Shown in pieces: positions 37,108-46,935 of a stretch of 64,000 nt of DNA. Each line of letters starts with the position of its first letter. Position 1 is the first letter of the stretch. The notes under the pieces were generated by a model that searched no databases, was not told where the DNA came from, and was given only the letters and a program-made list of their open reading frames with translations. Location: NCBI RefSeq assembly GCF_003259155.1, contig NZ_QGMQ01000003.1, forward strand, positions 248,001 to 312,000, given 5' to 3'. This stretch comes from Marinimicrobium alkaliphilum (GTDB lineage: Bacteria > Pseudomonadota > Gammaproteobacteria > Pseudomonadales > Cellvibrionaceae). Both the position numbers and the translations under genes were made by a program.

Positions 37108-38031
37108 ATGGCCGCTCGTAAAAGCAAACCGACTGTTGATGCGCTCGAACAAGAGATCGCCAAAGTCAGTGCCCAACTGGATAAAGCCCGCGCGCTGAAA
37201 GTCAGCGATGCGGAGAAGTCGCTCGCCGGCGCTCAAAAATCCCTGGCAGCGGCCAACAAAAAACTCGCCGCGGCGCGCGACCGCAAAGCCAAGGCTCGCG
37301 CGGCCAAGGCCAACACGGCAGCGGCCAAGTTGCGTTTGGAGAAAGCCGTAAGTGCACTGGCCGAACAACAAAAGGCAGCTGCCGAAGCCAAAGCACAGGT
37401 GGCAGAGGCCAAGGCACACCTGGCGGCAGCCAAAGACGAGAAACGCGCAGCAGACAAACTGGCGCGTGATATCAACAAACTGAGTAAACAGCTTACCCGC
37501 AAAACCAAACCGGCACGTAAACCTAAGACCGCACGCAAAGCCAAATCAGCCGCGACCGCTGGCACCCCCGCCAAGAAAACGGCGGCTAAAAAAGCCGCTA
37601 CAAAAAAGGTCAGCGCGAAAAAATCTGCCACTAAAAAGCCGGCTGCGCGTAAAGCCTCGGCAAGCGCACCGAAGGCCGGAGCACCCAAAAAAGCCCGCGC
37701 AAAAAAGCCGGCTTCGGCAAGTAAACCCAAGGCGGCAAGCCCGAAACCGGCGTCCCCAAAACCCGCACCGGTGAAAAAGCCGGCCGCCGCCAAACCCGCA
37801 CCCGAGCCTACACCGAGTGCGCCGGTGCCTCCCGCAGCGCCCAAACCGACACCGGTAACCGCCGAGCCCAGAGAGGAGCCGCACCTGGAAGGCTTAAGCA
37901 CGCCCCACGAAGGCCCCGGGCACGCCCACACCAGCTTGATTGAGCCACGTGAAGAGCGGCTCCCCAAGCCCACGCCCGTGGATACGCCCTCACGCTCAGG
38001 CAGCCTGTTCGACATCAAGAAAGACGACTAA
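37108..38031 (+). CDS. algP: AlgP-like histone H1-type Ala/Lys/Pro-rich protein
   Basis: A 307-residue low-complexity protein. Residues about 8-135 form a long Ala/Lys/Glu coiled coil (KVSDAEKSLAGAQKSLAAAN). Residues about 140-250 are repeats of the KKPAAK/AAKKA type like eukaryotic histone H1 tails, and the last 60 are Pro/Glu/His-rich. In Pseudomonas AlgP (AlgR3) is a similar protein that binds DNA and affects algD expression. Homology is supported by position next to algQ and FKBP more than by residue identity, which low complexity makes unreliable. Confidence 0.8.
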   Translation: MAARKSKPTVDALEQEIAKVSAQLDKARALKVSDAEKSLAGAQKSLAAANKKLAAARDRKAKARAAKANTAAAKLRLEKAVSALAEQQKAAAEAKAQVAEAKAHLAAAKDEKRAADKLARDINKLSKQLTRKTKPARKPKTARKAKSAATAGTPAKKTAAKKAATKKVSAKKSATKKPAARKASASAPKAGAPKKARAKKPASASKPKAASPKPASPKPAPVKKPAAAKPAPEPTPSAPVPPAAPKPTPVTAEPREEPHLEGLSTPHEGPGHAHTSLIEPREERLPKPTPVDTPSRSGSLFDIKKDD

Positions 38032-38038
38032 ACCTGAC

Positions 38039-38073
38039 GCGCCGATTGCTACCGCCAGTGCAGCAATCGGCGC
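38039..38073. terminator. Strong hairpin between convergent algP and TIGR02444 genes
   Basis: A 12-bp perfect stem, GCGCCGATTGCT (38039-38050) with AGCAATCGGCGC (38062-38073), with an 11-nt loop. It overlaps the last codons of the TIGR02444 gene. There is no T-run, so it may act as a processing or Rho-assisted 3' structure. Confidence 0.45.
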
Positions 38074-38543
38074 AGACTCTCCTCGCACTCCACCTCTGGC
38101 ATCCCGCACGCCATTAAATAGTCGCGCAACCCCGCTCGCCAATAATCGCTGCCACTGTCCTGGCGCGCCGCCGGCTCCACCAGGGTTTGCAGCTCCTGCA
38201 GAAGCAGGCGCTCGGCTTCCAGCTCCAGCGCTTTCACTTGGCTTCGGAAAGGCTCAAGCGCGTGCCCGGGAAAGTCCTCCGGCGATACCTTCAGCCACCG
38301 ACGCACACCACGCAGCGGCCCCACCACCTGTTCCTGCCATCGCGCGCACAGCTGCTCGGCCTCTGTTCTGGCGTGCGCGTCCTGTGGCTGGCCGCGCCAA
38401 TCCAGCCACGCCAACCACAGCACCTGCAGCACATCAACACTGTAGGTATCCTGCACGCGGATGCACAAGGACGAAATGCCGGGGCGGGCATAGAGCCAAA
38501 GAGCGAATTCCCAGAGCGTTGATTCAGAAGCCGGTCGGGTCAT
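38049..38543 (-). CDS. TIGR02444 family protein
   Basis: A 164-residue cytoplasmic protein. The start MTRPASESTLWEFALWLYAR is followed by VLQVLWLAWLDWRGQP and WQEQVVGPLRGVRRWLK, the TIGR02444 pattern (unknown function; PA5251-like). ATG 38543 follows AGGAAACGTGTT. Divergent from the ABC-F gene, as in Pseudomonas. Confidence 0.85.
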   Translation of the reverse strand: MTRPASESTLWEFALWLYARPGISSLCIRVQDTYSVDVLQVLWLAWLDWRGQPQDAHARTEAEQLCARWQEQVVGPLRGVRRWLKVSPEDFPGHALEPFRSQVKALELEAERLLLQELQTLVEPAARQDSGSDYWRAGLRDYLMACGMPEVECEESLRRLLHWR

Positions 38544-38612
38544 AACACGTTTCCTCAGGAGAACTGCAACCCGCGATGGGCGGCGGCGGACGATTCGGAT
38601 AGAATGCACGCC

Positions 38613-40514
38613 ATGATTCAATTACAGCATATCAGTTTACAGCGCGGCGCCAAGTTTCTGCTCAATGAGACCGATCTGAATATCTTTCCCGGTCAGAAAC
38701 TCGGCATCATCGGCCCCAATGGCTCGGGCAAGTCGAGCCTGTTCAAGCTTCTGTTGGGCGAGCTGGCAAGCGACACCGGCACCTGCGAACTGCCCCGGCA
38801 CTGGCGCATAGCGCACATGGCCCAGGAGCTCAAACACATCCAGCGCACGGCACTGGAATCGGTGCTCGACGGCGATACCGAGCTGCGCCGCCTGGAGGCT
38901 GAGCTGGCCGCGGCCCAGGCCCGGGATGAGGGCGAGCAGGTGGCGAAAATTTTTGCCGAGCTTGAGCGCATTCAGGCTTATTCGGCGCCGGCACGCGCCC
39001 AGCAGTTGCTCAAGGGTCTCGGCTTTGCGCCGGGGGACGATGAACGCCCGGTAAGCGATTTTTCGGGCGGTTGGCGCATTCGGCTCAACCTCGCCAAAGC
39101 GCTGATGTGTCCCTCGGATTTACTCCTGCTCGATGAGCCCACCAACCACCTGGATCTCGATGCCACTTACTGGCTGGAGCAGTGGCTCAAGCGCTACAGC
39201 GGTACCCTGCTGGTCATCTCACATGACCGGGACTTTCTCGACAACCTGGTCGAAGGGATTGTCAGTCTGGAGGGTGGCAAGCTGATCAGCTACTCGGGCA
39301 ACTATTCCGGTTACGAGCGCCAGCGAGCTGAACGCCTGGCGCAACAACAGGCCTCCTTTGAGAAGCAACAGGCGCGCAAAGCCGAAATTGAGGATTTTGT
39401 CCGCCGCTTCCGTGCTAAAGCCACCAAGGCGCGCCAAGCGCAAAGCCGTCTGAAAGAGCTCGAACGCATGGAGGAGATTGCGCCGGCGCACGTCGACTCC
39501 CCTTTTACCTTCCGCTTTCCTTGCTCGGATAAACTCTCGAGTCCGCTCGCCAACCTGTCCCAAGCCAGTTTGGGTTACCCCGATGCGCCCGTGCTATCAG
39601 AGGTCAACCTGAGCATCGTGCCGGACACCCGCATCGGCCTGCTCGGCCCCAACGGCGCAGGTAAATCGACGCTCATCAAAACCCTCGCGGGCACCCTTGA
39701 ACTGCTCGCGGGCGAGCGCCACTACGGCGAACATTTTTCCCTCGGCTACTTCGCCCAGCACCAGCTCGAAGCACTGGATCTGAAGGCCTCTGCGGCACTC
39801 CATATTCAACGCCTGACGCCTTCCGCCCGCGAGCAGGAAATCCGCAATTTTCTCGGCAGTTTTGGCTTTCAGGGGGACCGGGCATTTGAACCGATCACCC
39901 ATTTTTCCGGCGGCGAAAAAGCGCGCCTGGCACTGGCGATCATCGCCTGGCAAAAGCCCAATGTGCTATTGCTGGATGAGCCCACCAACCATCTGGACCT
40001 TGAAGTGCGCCACGCCCTGACCCTGGCCCTGCAGGAGTTCGAAGGCGCAGTCATTGTCGTGAGCCACGACCGGCATTTGCTGCGTAACACCGTGGATGAA
40101 TTTGTTCTGGTGGCCAAAGGCCGGGTAGAACCCTTTGACGGCACCCTGGACGATTATCACCGCTGGCTGCTGGCGGAGAAACAGCAGACGGGACAGAGCA
40201 CCCCGGGGCAGCGCGAAGCGCCCATCGTGGACAAAAAAGCCCAGCGCCAACAGGCTGCTGCTCAACGGGAAAAACTGAAACCGCTCACCAACCGCCTGAA
40301 AACGCTGGAGCGGGATATGGAAAAGTGCCAGAAACAACTCGCGCAGCTGGAAAGCGAACTGGCCGATCCAGACATCTACGACAGCAGCGAAGCCGAGCGC
40401 CTGAAACAGCTTTTGCTGCGCCAGGGTGAGACACAACAAGCACTCGACGCGTTAGAGGAAGAGTGGCTGGAGGTGAGTGAAACCCTTGAAGCCACCCAGG
40501 CGGGGGATGCCTGA
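38613..40514 (+). CDS. ABC-F ATPase, YheS-type
   Basis: A 633-residue soluble protein with two ATP-binding cassettes and no membrane segments. Cassette 1: Walker A GPNGSGKSSLF, signature FSGGWRIRLNLA, Walker B LLLLDEPTNHLDL. Cassette 2: GPNGAGKSTLIKTLAG, FSGGEKARLALA, VLLLDEPTNHLDLE. The linker (about 240-300) is an Arg/Lys-rich arm, and the C-terminal 80 residues form a coiled coil. ABC-F proteins act on ribosomes, resolving stalling. A second ATG nine bases upstream (38604) is possible. Confidence 0.93.
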   Translation: MIQLQHISLQRGAKFLLNETDLNIFPGQKLGIIGPNGSGKSSLFKLLLGELASDTGTCELPRHWRIAHMAQELKHIQRTALESVLDGDTELRRLEAELAAAQARDEGEQVAKIFAELERIQAYSAPARAQQLLKGLGFAPGDDERPVSDFSGGWRIRLNLAKALMCPSDLLLLDEPTNHLDLDATYWLEQWLKRYSGTLLVISHDRDFLDNLVEGIVSLEGGKLISYSGNYSGYERQRAERLAQQQASFEKQQARKAEIEDFVRRFRAKATKARQAQSRLKELERMEEIAPAHVDSPFTFRFPCSDKLSSPLANLSQASLGYPDAPVLSEVNLSIVPDTRIGLLGPNGAGKSTLIKTLAGTLELLAGERHYGEHFSLGYFAQHQLEALDLKASAALHIQRLTPSAREQEIRNFLGSFGFQGDRAFEPITHFSGGEKARLALAIIAWQKPNVLLLDEPTNHLDLEVRHALTLALQEFEGAVIVVSHDRHLLRNTVDEFVLVAKGRVEPFDGTLDDYHRWLLAEKQQTGQSTPGQREAPIVDKKAQRQQAAAQREKLKPLTNRLKTLERDMEKCQKQLAQLESELADPDIYDSSEAERLKQLLLRQGETQQALDALEEEWLEVSETLEATQAGDA

Positions 40515-40540
40515 GCAGACTGACCCTCAACAACCTCTGC

Positions 40541-42100
40541 TCAATCCTCTTCAAAGGCCTCCACCAGAGAGCGGAATTCCCGCAACCGGGCCTTGATGGT
40601 TTTCACATCGCCGGCAGTGTCCTTGGCCAATGTGTGGGTCGAGCGGGTGGCGTGATCGACGCTGCGCACGCTCTGCATGATTTCCTCAACCGCACTGGTG
40701 TGCTCCTCGGCGGCTACCGCAATTTGAGTCATGCGCCCATTGATTTCTGATACCGACGATTTCACTTTTTCGACTTCGTCCTCAGACTGCTGGCTCAAGC
40801 GTCCGCAATCTTCTGCCAGGGTCTTCTGGCGCTCCATCTGCGACTGCCAACGTCCCATCACTTCACTCATCCGGGTCATGGTGCTCTCGATTTCGTCTAC
40901 CGCTTTTTGCGTGCGTTGAGACAATGCCCGCACCTCATCGGCGACCACTGAAAAACCGCGACCATGCTCCCCCGCCCGCGCCGCCTCAATGGCGGCGTTG
41001 AGCGCAAGCAGGTTGGTTTGTTCCGCGATGGCATCAATCTGCTGGCTGACCTGCTTGACCGACTCGGCACTGCTCACCAGCTCGTGAGTGGTTTCTGCAC
41101 TGGTGGCCACTTCGCGCACCAGGGTTTTCATCTTGCGACTGCTATCGGCAATAAAACTCACAACCTGTGTGACCTGCCGGTCGACATCGTCACAGGCCTG
41201 GGAGGAGTCGGTCGCATTGCGCGCAATTTCCGCCACGGTTTGGGTCATCTGCTCGGTCGCTGTGGCAATCTGCTCAACATTACTGACCGTCTGCTCGGTG
41301 GTGGCGATGGTCTGGTCGGCATTGGCTTCGGTCGAGGTGACCGCATCGGACAACGCCGCGGTGCCGTCAGCCATACGCGCGGTCAGGGCCATGACCGAGC
41401 TGTCGCGCAGGGCCAGCTCGTACATGGCACGCCCGAGCACCGAGTTGTCGGCAAATACGGCCTGCTGAATACTGGCCGTGCTGCCATCGGCAGAGTCAAG
41501 TTGCTCCCGGTAGCGGCCGGCAGGGCGACTCAACCAAAGCAGAGCAACCGCCGCCAGGGTAATGGGAATCGCCGCCGCGACCGAGCTGGTGAGCAGACTG
41601 ACCACCCCAATGACGGCGATGACACCCATCTGCAACAGCAGCGGCCAGTTCATGCGCCGCAGGCCCAGACGGCGATACAGCCCCTGGGCGCGCTCGCTGT
41701 GCTGGGCCTCGGCTTTATACATCAACCACTGACTGCCATTCACCTGTCCCCGGCGAAATACCGGACGCACAATGACGTCGAACCACTGGATACCATCGCG
41801 CGCCGTTCTGAAAGGCAGAATACCCCGCCAGGGCATCTCCCGCGCCATCGACTGATTGATCTCTTCGAGTACCGCGCCCGGCAGAGCGTCGAGCAAAGTC
41901 GTCAGGGGTATGCCTTTGAGCGCATCCGCCGCTTGCCCCTGCAAGCCGCAAAAATTGGGTAGGCTCTGGTTGACGCAGGCGCTGGTGTCCAGGCTGAAGA
42001 TAAACAGCGTGTCGCGGTTCCAGTGGAAGGGTTGCCCGGCGGCATAGGCGTTGCGGGTAGGCGACGATGATTGCCCATCGGTGGTGACGGTGGTCGACAT
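40541..42100 (-). CDS. PAS-containing methyl-accepting chemotaxis protein (Aer-like)
   Basis: A 519-residue receptor. The N terminus carries a PAS-type domain ([20 protein letters not shown] near 29-48 and [16 protein letters not shown] near 108-123). Two closely spaced transmembrane helices follow (about 157-176 and 177-195) with almost no periplasmic part, then the MCP domain with [24 protein letters not shown] is not obvious. The layout resembles Aer, a redox or energy sensor. ATG 42100 follows GGGGAAACCGTT. A FliA-like site lies upstream. Confidence 0.9.
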   Translation of the reverse strand: MSTTVTTDGQSSSPTRNAYAAGQPFHWNRDTLFIFSLDTSACVNQSLPNFCGLQGQAADALKGIPLTTLLDALPGAVLEEINQSMAREMPWRGILPFRTARDGIQWFDVIVRPVFRRGQVNGSQWLMYKAEAQHSERAQGLYRRLGLRRMNWPLLLQMGVIAVIGVVSLLTSSVAAAIPITLAAVALLWLSRPAGRYREQLDSADGSTASIQQAVFADNSVLGRAMYELALRDSSVMALTARMADGTAALSDAVTSTEANADQTIATTEQTVSNVEQIATATEQMTQTVAEIARNATDSSQACDDVDRQVTQVVSFIADSSRKMKTLVREVATSAETTHELVSSAESVKQVSQQIDAIAEQTNLLALNAAIEAARAGEHGRGFSVVADEVRALSQRTQKAVDEIESTMTRMSEVMGRWQSQMERQKTLAEDCGRLSQQSEDEVEKVKSSVSEINGRMTQIAVAAEEHTSAVEEIMQSVRSVDHATRSTHTLAKDTAGDVKTIKARLREFRSLVEAFEED

Positions 42101-42260
42101 AACGGTTTCCCCATGGGATCGTTCAGGTGGTATCTTCGCATGCACCGGTTCCGTGGATGCTAGACCCTATGGCGCATTATTCTACATGCAAAACGGGAAC
42201 TTGGGACCCGCAGGTGCTGCCGTTCGTCGGATTCCAGGAAAACTTGCCGCACCAGAGATG

Positions 42261-42287
42261 TCATCGGCAGCAATCGTAGTTTCTCAA
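42261..42287 (-). promoter_or_regulatory. FliA (sigma-28) type promoter candidate of the PAS chemoreceptor gene
   Basis: On the minus strand TTGA (42287-42284), 15-bp spacer, GCCGATGA (42268-42261). The -10 differs from GCCGATAA at one base; the -35 is weak. It lies in the 220-bp gap after recQ, about 160 bp before the ATG. Confidence 0.45.
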
Positions 42288-42321
42288 GTCTTATCAGCTT
42301 TCAAAAGTCTGACGATGCCTC

Positions 42322-44136
42322 TTAGATGGCGCCTTCATAGTCTTCGGCCCGCAATACCGCCAGGAATTCTTCGCCAAAACGTGCCAGCTTGCTGTCGCCC
42401 ACTCCGGTCACCTCCAACAACTGGGCCTCGGTGACCGGCCGCCGCGCAACCATTTCACGTAGCGTCGCATCGTGAAAAATGACGTAGGGCGGCACCCCCT
42501 GGGTTTCCGCCAAACGCTTGCGGCACGCGCGCAAAGCGTTCCAGAGAGGCAAATCGACAGGATCGATATCCCGCGCCGGGCTGCGCCGGGGCGCTTCGGG
42601 AGCGGCAAGTTTGGCATCCTTACGCAGGTGCACGGCAGTTTCTCCGCGCAACAGGGCGCGGCAACTGGGATTAAGACGCAGGCTGCCATAGCCTTCAGGA
42701 TCCACATCCAGATAGCCGCGCGCCATCAGTTGACGAAACACCGAGCGCCACTCGCCGGCGCTCAGATTTTTGCCGATGCCGTAGGTGGACACCTTGTGGT
42801 GATTGAATTGCAACACCTTTTCCGCTTCGCTGCCGCGCAACACGTCGATCACATGGTTGGCACCAAAGCGCTGGCCCGTGCGGTAGACACAGGACAGAGC
42901 CATCTGCACCGCCTCGGTAGCGTCCCAGGTCTCGGCCGGGTGAAGGCAGGCATCGCAGTTACCGCAGGGCTCGGCCAGGTTGTCACCAAAGTAGCGCAAC
43001 AGCGTCTGCCGTCGGCAACTGGTGATTTCGCACAGGCCGAGCATGGCGTTGAGCCTCTGCTGCTCCTGGCGCTTGTGCTCCTCACTGCCCTCGGACTGGC
43101 CGAGCATCTGGCGCAGTTTGACCACATCTTCCAGACCGTAGAGCAATAGCGCGGTGGCGGGCTCACCGTCCCGCCCGGCGCGGCCGGTTTCCTGGTAATA
43201 GGCTTCAATGCTTTTGGGCAAATCCAGGTGCGCAACAAAGCGCACGTCGGGTTTGTCAATTCCCATGCCGAACGCGATGGTAGCCACCATGACGATACCC
43301 TCGTCGCGCAGAAACCGGCTCTGGTTATGCTGGCGTAGCTGGGGGCTGAGCCCGGCGTGATAAGGCAATGCATTGAAGCCCTGCTCACACAGCCAGGCGG
43401 CGGTGTCTTCGACTTTCCGTCGGGACAGGCAGTAGACGATGCCGGCATTGGCTGAATGCTCTTCGCGCAAAAACTGCAACAACTGCCGGCGCGGATTATT
43501 CTTTTGAGTGATGCGGTACTGAATGTTGGGGCGATCAAAACCGGCGATAAACTGCTCTGCCTGTTCAAGTGCCAGACGCTCGATAATTTCCTGACGGGTA
43601 CGCACATCCGCAGTGGCTGTCAGAGCGATGCGCGGGACTTGGGGAAAGGCCTGGTGGAGCACATTCAGACGCAGGTAGTCGGCACGAAAGTCGTGCCCCC
43701 ACTGGGCCACACAGTGGGCTTCGTCAATGGCAAACAGGGCAATGTCGCACTGGTGCAGGAGCTCCAGCGTGCGGTCCTGAATCAGGCGCTCCGGCGCGAC
43801 GTAGAGCAGATCCAGCTCACCGGCCCAGAGCGCGCGCTCGGTGTCGCGCACCGCCTCGGGCGATAAGCTGGAGTTGAGAAACCCGGCGCGCACCCCAAGG
43901 GCGCGCAGCGCGTCCACCTGGTCCTGCATCAGGGCAATCAGGGGGGAGACCACGACGCCCACGCCCGGGCGGGCAAGCGCTGGAATCTGGTAACAGAGGG
44001 ATTTGCCCCCACCGGTGGGCATCAGTACCAGAGCGTCTTTACCGGTTACCAGCGCATCGATGATGGCCGCTTGCGGGCCGCGAAACTCGCGGTAACCGAA
44101 AGTGTGTTCAAGAATATGCAGAGGCGATTGAGTCAT
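42322..44136 (-). CDS. recQ: ATP-dependent DNA helicase RecQ
   Basis: A 604-residue 3'-5' helicase. Motif 0 [10 protein letters not shown], Walker [14 protein letters not shown] (about 43-55), DEAH box [15 protein letters not shown], motif [15 protein letters not shown]. Zinc-binding cysteines are in [16 protein letters not shown] and CGNCDAC; winged helix and a C-terminal HRDC domain (LFNAL-type [20 protein letters not shown]) follow. ATG 44136 matches the family start ([18 protein letters not shown]). It acts in RecF-pathway recombination and fork repair. Confidence 0.96.
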   Translation of the reverse strand: MTQSPLHILEHTFGYREFRGPQAAIIDALVTGKDALVLMPTGGGKSLCYQIPALARPGVGVVVSPLIALMQDQVDALRALGVRAGFLNSSLSPEAVRDTERALWAGELDLLYVAPERLIQDRTLELLHQCDIALFAIDEAHCVAQWGHDFRADYLRLNVLHQAFPQVPRIALTATADVRTRQEIIERLALEQAEQFIAGFDRPNIQYRITQKNNPRRQLLQFLREEHSANAGIVYCLSRRKVEDTAAWLCEQGFNALPYHAGLSPQLRQHNQSRFLRDEGIVMVATIAFGMGIDKPDVRFVAHLDLPKSIEAYYQETGRAGRDGEPATALLLYGLEDVVKLRQMLGQSEGSEEHKRQEQQRLNAMLGLCEITSCRRQTLLRYFGDNLAEPCGNCDACLHPAETWDATEAVQMALSCVYRTGQRFGANHVIDVLRGSEAEKVLQFNHHKVSTYGIGKNLSAGEWRSVFRQLMARGYLDVDPEGYGSLRLNPSCRALLRGETAVHLRKDAKLAAPEAPRRSPARDIDPVDLPLWNALRACRKRLAETQGVPPYVIFHDATLREMVARRPVTEAQLLEVTGVGDSKLARFGEEFLAVLRAEDYEGAI

Positions 44137-44240
44137 GGGCGCTATTGTAGCCCACTGAGGATTGGAAAAGGGTGCCAAAAACAGAGAGCGGCTTTCTGGC
44201 AGGGTACGCAACTCGCCGTGCGCACCTGCCAGACCACGCG

Positions 44241-45617
44241 TTACAGCGACTCGCGCCAGGGACGCTCGTTCTGATAGTTCTGTAGGCGCACTTGCTGAGT
44301 GTCCGTATGAATACCCAAACTCTTGGCATCCTCTAAAGCGCGCTCTTGCCAACGCACGGCGCTGCGAAAATCGCCGGTATCAGCGGCCAGCGCCGCGCGC
44401 GCCTGATAGTAGCTCTGTTTATCGTGATAGCGGCGCTCAATGCGGTCGAGCAACTCCTCGGCCAGCTCGGCGTTGCGGAAACTCTCGTCCGGATGAGTGG
44501 CGAGCATCCAGGCATACTGGATTTGTGCCGCAGGCAGGGAGCGCGCCGCCCGCCTGAGTAAAAACTGGCCCAACGCGACATTCTGCTCTAAACGCACACC
44601 GGTCAGGTACTCCATGCCCAGCGTGTACTCGGCATCGGTGAGGTTCTGTTCTGCCGCTCGCCACAGCCACAGTTGGCCGTGCTCAATATCACCAAAGTTG
44701 AGCATATGTGACCCGAGCATATACGCGGCTGCACCGTGGCCCATGCTGGCGCTGCGCCAGAACCAGTCATAGGGATCATCAAAATCGACCCCCCGCAATT
44801 CGCCCTGGGTCCAGCCAGAAATCATGCTCAGAAGGTAGGCATACGAAAACTTCTCGCCAGCGTCTCCGCCGCGCGCGCGGTCTCGCTCTCGGGTGATAAT
44901 ACGCCGCACCTCGCGGTCTGCGACACCACCGCCCTCCATGAAAAAATTGATTCGGTAAGAAGCTCCGTAGGCGGCCGTCGGGTGACTGCCATATTTGATG
45001 GGTTCATATAAATGGCCGCGCACGGCATCAATAGCCGCACGCCCAAAGCCCTCATGGGTAGCGTGTATCACATAGTGATCCCGGGTATTCCCGTCCTCAT
45101 CGATGGTGAAGCGGACATCCGCCCACCCCTCCGCACCAATGCGGGCCAAGCGTCTGGGGAACTCGATTGCAGCATGCCGTATAGGGCGGTTAAAGTTGGT
45201 ATAACCGGTCAGACGCTCTGGATTCGGGCGCAAGCGTTCAACAATGGCTGCCTCGCTGTAACGGGCTTGAATAGCGTCGGCGACAACCTGCGCTTCGGCC
45301 TGCGTTTCCTCGGGAAAACTGTCAAAAATGCGCTCATGAACCGGACTGACTTCTTGCGTATCACCCTCGGCATAGGCCAGTGAAAGCCAGGCATAGGCCT
45401 GAAGCCAATCCTGCTCCACGTGCTGCCCCTGCAAATACATTACCCCCAAGTTGTAACGCGCCTCCTTATGACCGTGTGATGCAGCGCGTCGAAACTCCCG
45501 GTAGGCGCCGGCATAGTCCTCCTGGTCGTAAAGGTGCAGACCGAAATCAAAGCTGGCCTTAACAGGCATGACACCAAAACAGAGAACAAAAGCTGCCATC
45601 AGTCGCTGAATGCTCAT
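44241..45617 (-). CDS. Sel1-like repeat protein with TonB C-terminal-like domain
   Basis: A 458-residue exported protein (signal peptide about 1-21). Sel1/TPR repeats occur near 30-90 ([40 protein letters not shown]) and again near 290-370 ([40 protein letters not shown]). Between them is a TonB_C-type fold ([40 protein letters not shown]). No transmembrane anchor like that of TonB is seen apart from the signal. AGGAGG precedes the ATG. Starts 5 nt after the lipoprotein gene. Probably a periplasmic scaffold; the partner is unknown. Confidence 0.8.
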   Translation of the reverse strand: MSIQRLMAAFVLCFGVMPVKASFDFGLHLYDQEDYAGAYREFRRAASHGHKEARYNLGVMYLQGQHVEQDWLQAYAWLSLAYAEGDTQEVSPVHERIFDSFPEETQAEAQVVADAIQARYSEAAIVERLRPNPERLTGYTNFNRPIRHAAIEFPRRLARIGAEGWADVRFTIDEDGNTRDHYVIHATHEGFGRAAIDAVRGHLYEPIKYGSHPTAAYGASYRINFFMEGGGVADREVRRIITRERDRARGGDAGEKFSYAYLLSMISGWTQGELRGVDFDDPYDWFWRSASMGHGAAAYMLGSHMLNFGDIEHGQLWLWRAAEQNLTDAEYTLGMEYLTGVRLEQNVALGQFLLRRAARSLPAAQIQYAWMLATHPDESFRNAELAEELLDRIERRYHDKQSYYQARAALAADTGDFRSAVRWQERALEDAKSLGIHTDTQQVRLQNYQNERPWRESL

Positions 45618-45622
45618 AGCGC

Positions 45623-46162
45623 TCAGACCTCCTTTACGTCAACAATTTCGACTGCACCGCAATGGCTTGTGAGTTCGACAAAACGCACCCGCTCACCAAA
45701 ACCGTCGTCCACGAAAACTTCGCCGTTAACCACAACCCGTAGCTCGCGTTTATTGCGCCAGCGCACCTCAATCACATTGTCTTGTCCCAACGGTAGGCCC
45801 CGATCATCATAAACGCTGCTCAGGTTGTCATCGCCATCCCGAAAGCGGGCGGAAAGTGCCCAAAAACCCACGTTCGGCATGGCCTCCGCAAGCACCGAAA
45901 GCGCATCCATACTCCGTCGACTCCGGTGGTTTTCACGCAGGCTCAGGGTCATAAGAGTTCGGCTACAATGGCTGGACTCCAAGGCGCGGAAGGTGACCTG
46001 AACGCCGCCGGAACGACCGAGGGTCTCCACGTGCCAAGCAGGATTGGACTGGGCATCAAGCACCAAGGGTAACTCAGAGGGGGTGGGATAACGGGTAAAT
46101 GCGCAAGCGGTGAGTGCACCGGCCAGCAAAACGCCTAAAACACGTTGACACAGACGTGACAC
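45623..46162 (-). CDS. Lipoprotein of unknown function
   Basis: A 179-residue protein with lipobox LLAGALTACAF (Cys near 20). The mature part is beta-rich, with VTFRALESSHCSRTLMTLSL and EVRWRNKRELRVVVNGEVFV. No family recognised. The last codons supply the AGGAGG ribosome site of the downstream Sel1/TonB-C gene, so the two are coupled. Lipobox +2 is Ala, consistent with outer-membrane sorting. Confidence 0.72.
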   Translation of the reverse strand: MSRLCQRVLGVLLAGALTACAFTRYPTPSELPLVLDAQSNPAWHVETLGRSGGVQVTFRALESSHCSRTLMTLSLRENHRSRRSMDALSVLAEAMPNVGFWALSARFRDGDDNLSSVYDDRGLPLGQDNVIEVRWRNKRELRVVVNGEVFVDDGFGERVRFVELTSHCGAVEIVDVKEV

Positions 46163-46245
46163 GGTGCCTCCTTGAATATCTTTTATTGATCTTCCTCGCT
46201 CCTGGCGGAGCCGTTGATCACATTAAAAGAGGCAGCCTGAAACTG

Positions 46246-46935
46246 TCAAGCATTTATACGGCGGCGAACACCCAAAAGTGCGAGAAGGCCGATCAGGAAA
46301 AGCCCCAGAACGCCCGGCTCAGGTACGGCGGCAAAGGCTGAAAACTGGGCGGTAAACACCAGATCACCATAGTCCGACGACGATCGCCACATCCGCTCAG
46401 TCCAATAGCTGGTGCGGGTGCCATTGTTGAGCCAGAAAAAGCCGCCGTCTTTGTAGCCATCCTTGGCACCCAGGCTGGCCACATAAGCGGTACCCGTCTG
46501 TTGTGCAGTCCACTCGCTGGTACTGATGAACGCCACGTAGCTGGCACTGGCATCCAGGACCAAGCCTCCCGTGGCAAAGGTGAAGGCTTCGTAACCGTCC
46601 TGGCCACCATTGTTGGTGGTCGACACCTGATCACTGGCAAACAGAATATCGCCGGTCGCGCGCGTAGTGTTACTGTCCCATGCCATCACATACATCGAGA
46701 AATCGACCGGCGCGCCCGCGGTCATATCATTGAGGAAGAACGTCCAACTGTCGAGGTAACTCGCCGTTTCCGGAGCCACAAAGGTCTGGCCGTAGGTCGC
46801 CGTGTTGGTGTGACCAAAGGGCGATATGCCGGATGAGCCGTTCCACTGGGCGCTGGTATCAATAATCGCTGCCTGAGCAACACAGGCTCCGAAGAGCAGT
46901 CCCAAGGCGGCCAGCAGGCGGGTGGCGAATGACAT
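46246..46935 (-). CDS. PEP-CTERM sorting domain protein
   Basis: A 229-residue exported protein. Signal peptide ends near LFGACVAQA (residue 22). The mature domain is Ser/Thr/Tyr/Trp-rich (HTNTATYGQTFVAPETASYL, DSNTTRATGDILFASDQVST), a beta-sandwich type common in PEP-CTERM proteins. The C terminus has the full sorting signal: VPEPG, hydrophobic helix VLGLFLIGLLALLG, then RRR. Exosortase cleaves such signals before envelope anchoring or release into exopolysaccharide; no exosortase is in the window. A sigma-54 promoter match lies about 56 bp upstream. Confidence 0.9.
   Translation of the reverse strand: MSFATRLLAALGLLFGACVAQAAIIDTSAQWNGSSGISPFGHTNTATYGQTFVAPETASYLDSWTFFLNDMTAGAPVDFSMYVMAWDSNTTRATGDILFASDQVSTTNNGGQDGYEAFTFATGGLVLDASASYVAFISTSEWTAQQTGTAYVASLGAKDGYKDGGFFWLNNGTRTSYWTERMWRSSSDYGDLVFTAQFSAFAAVPEPGVLGLFLIGLLALLGVRRRINA

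Noticed and set aside
37108-38031. A eukaryotic histone H1 acquired by transfer
   Set aside because: Ala/Lys/Pro-rich proteins of this type are native to gammaproteobacteria and the position next to algQ matches AlgP.
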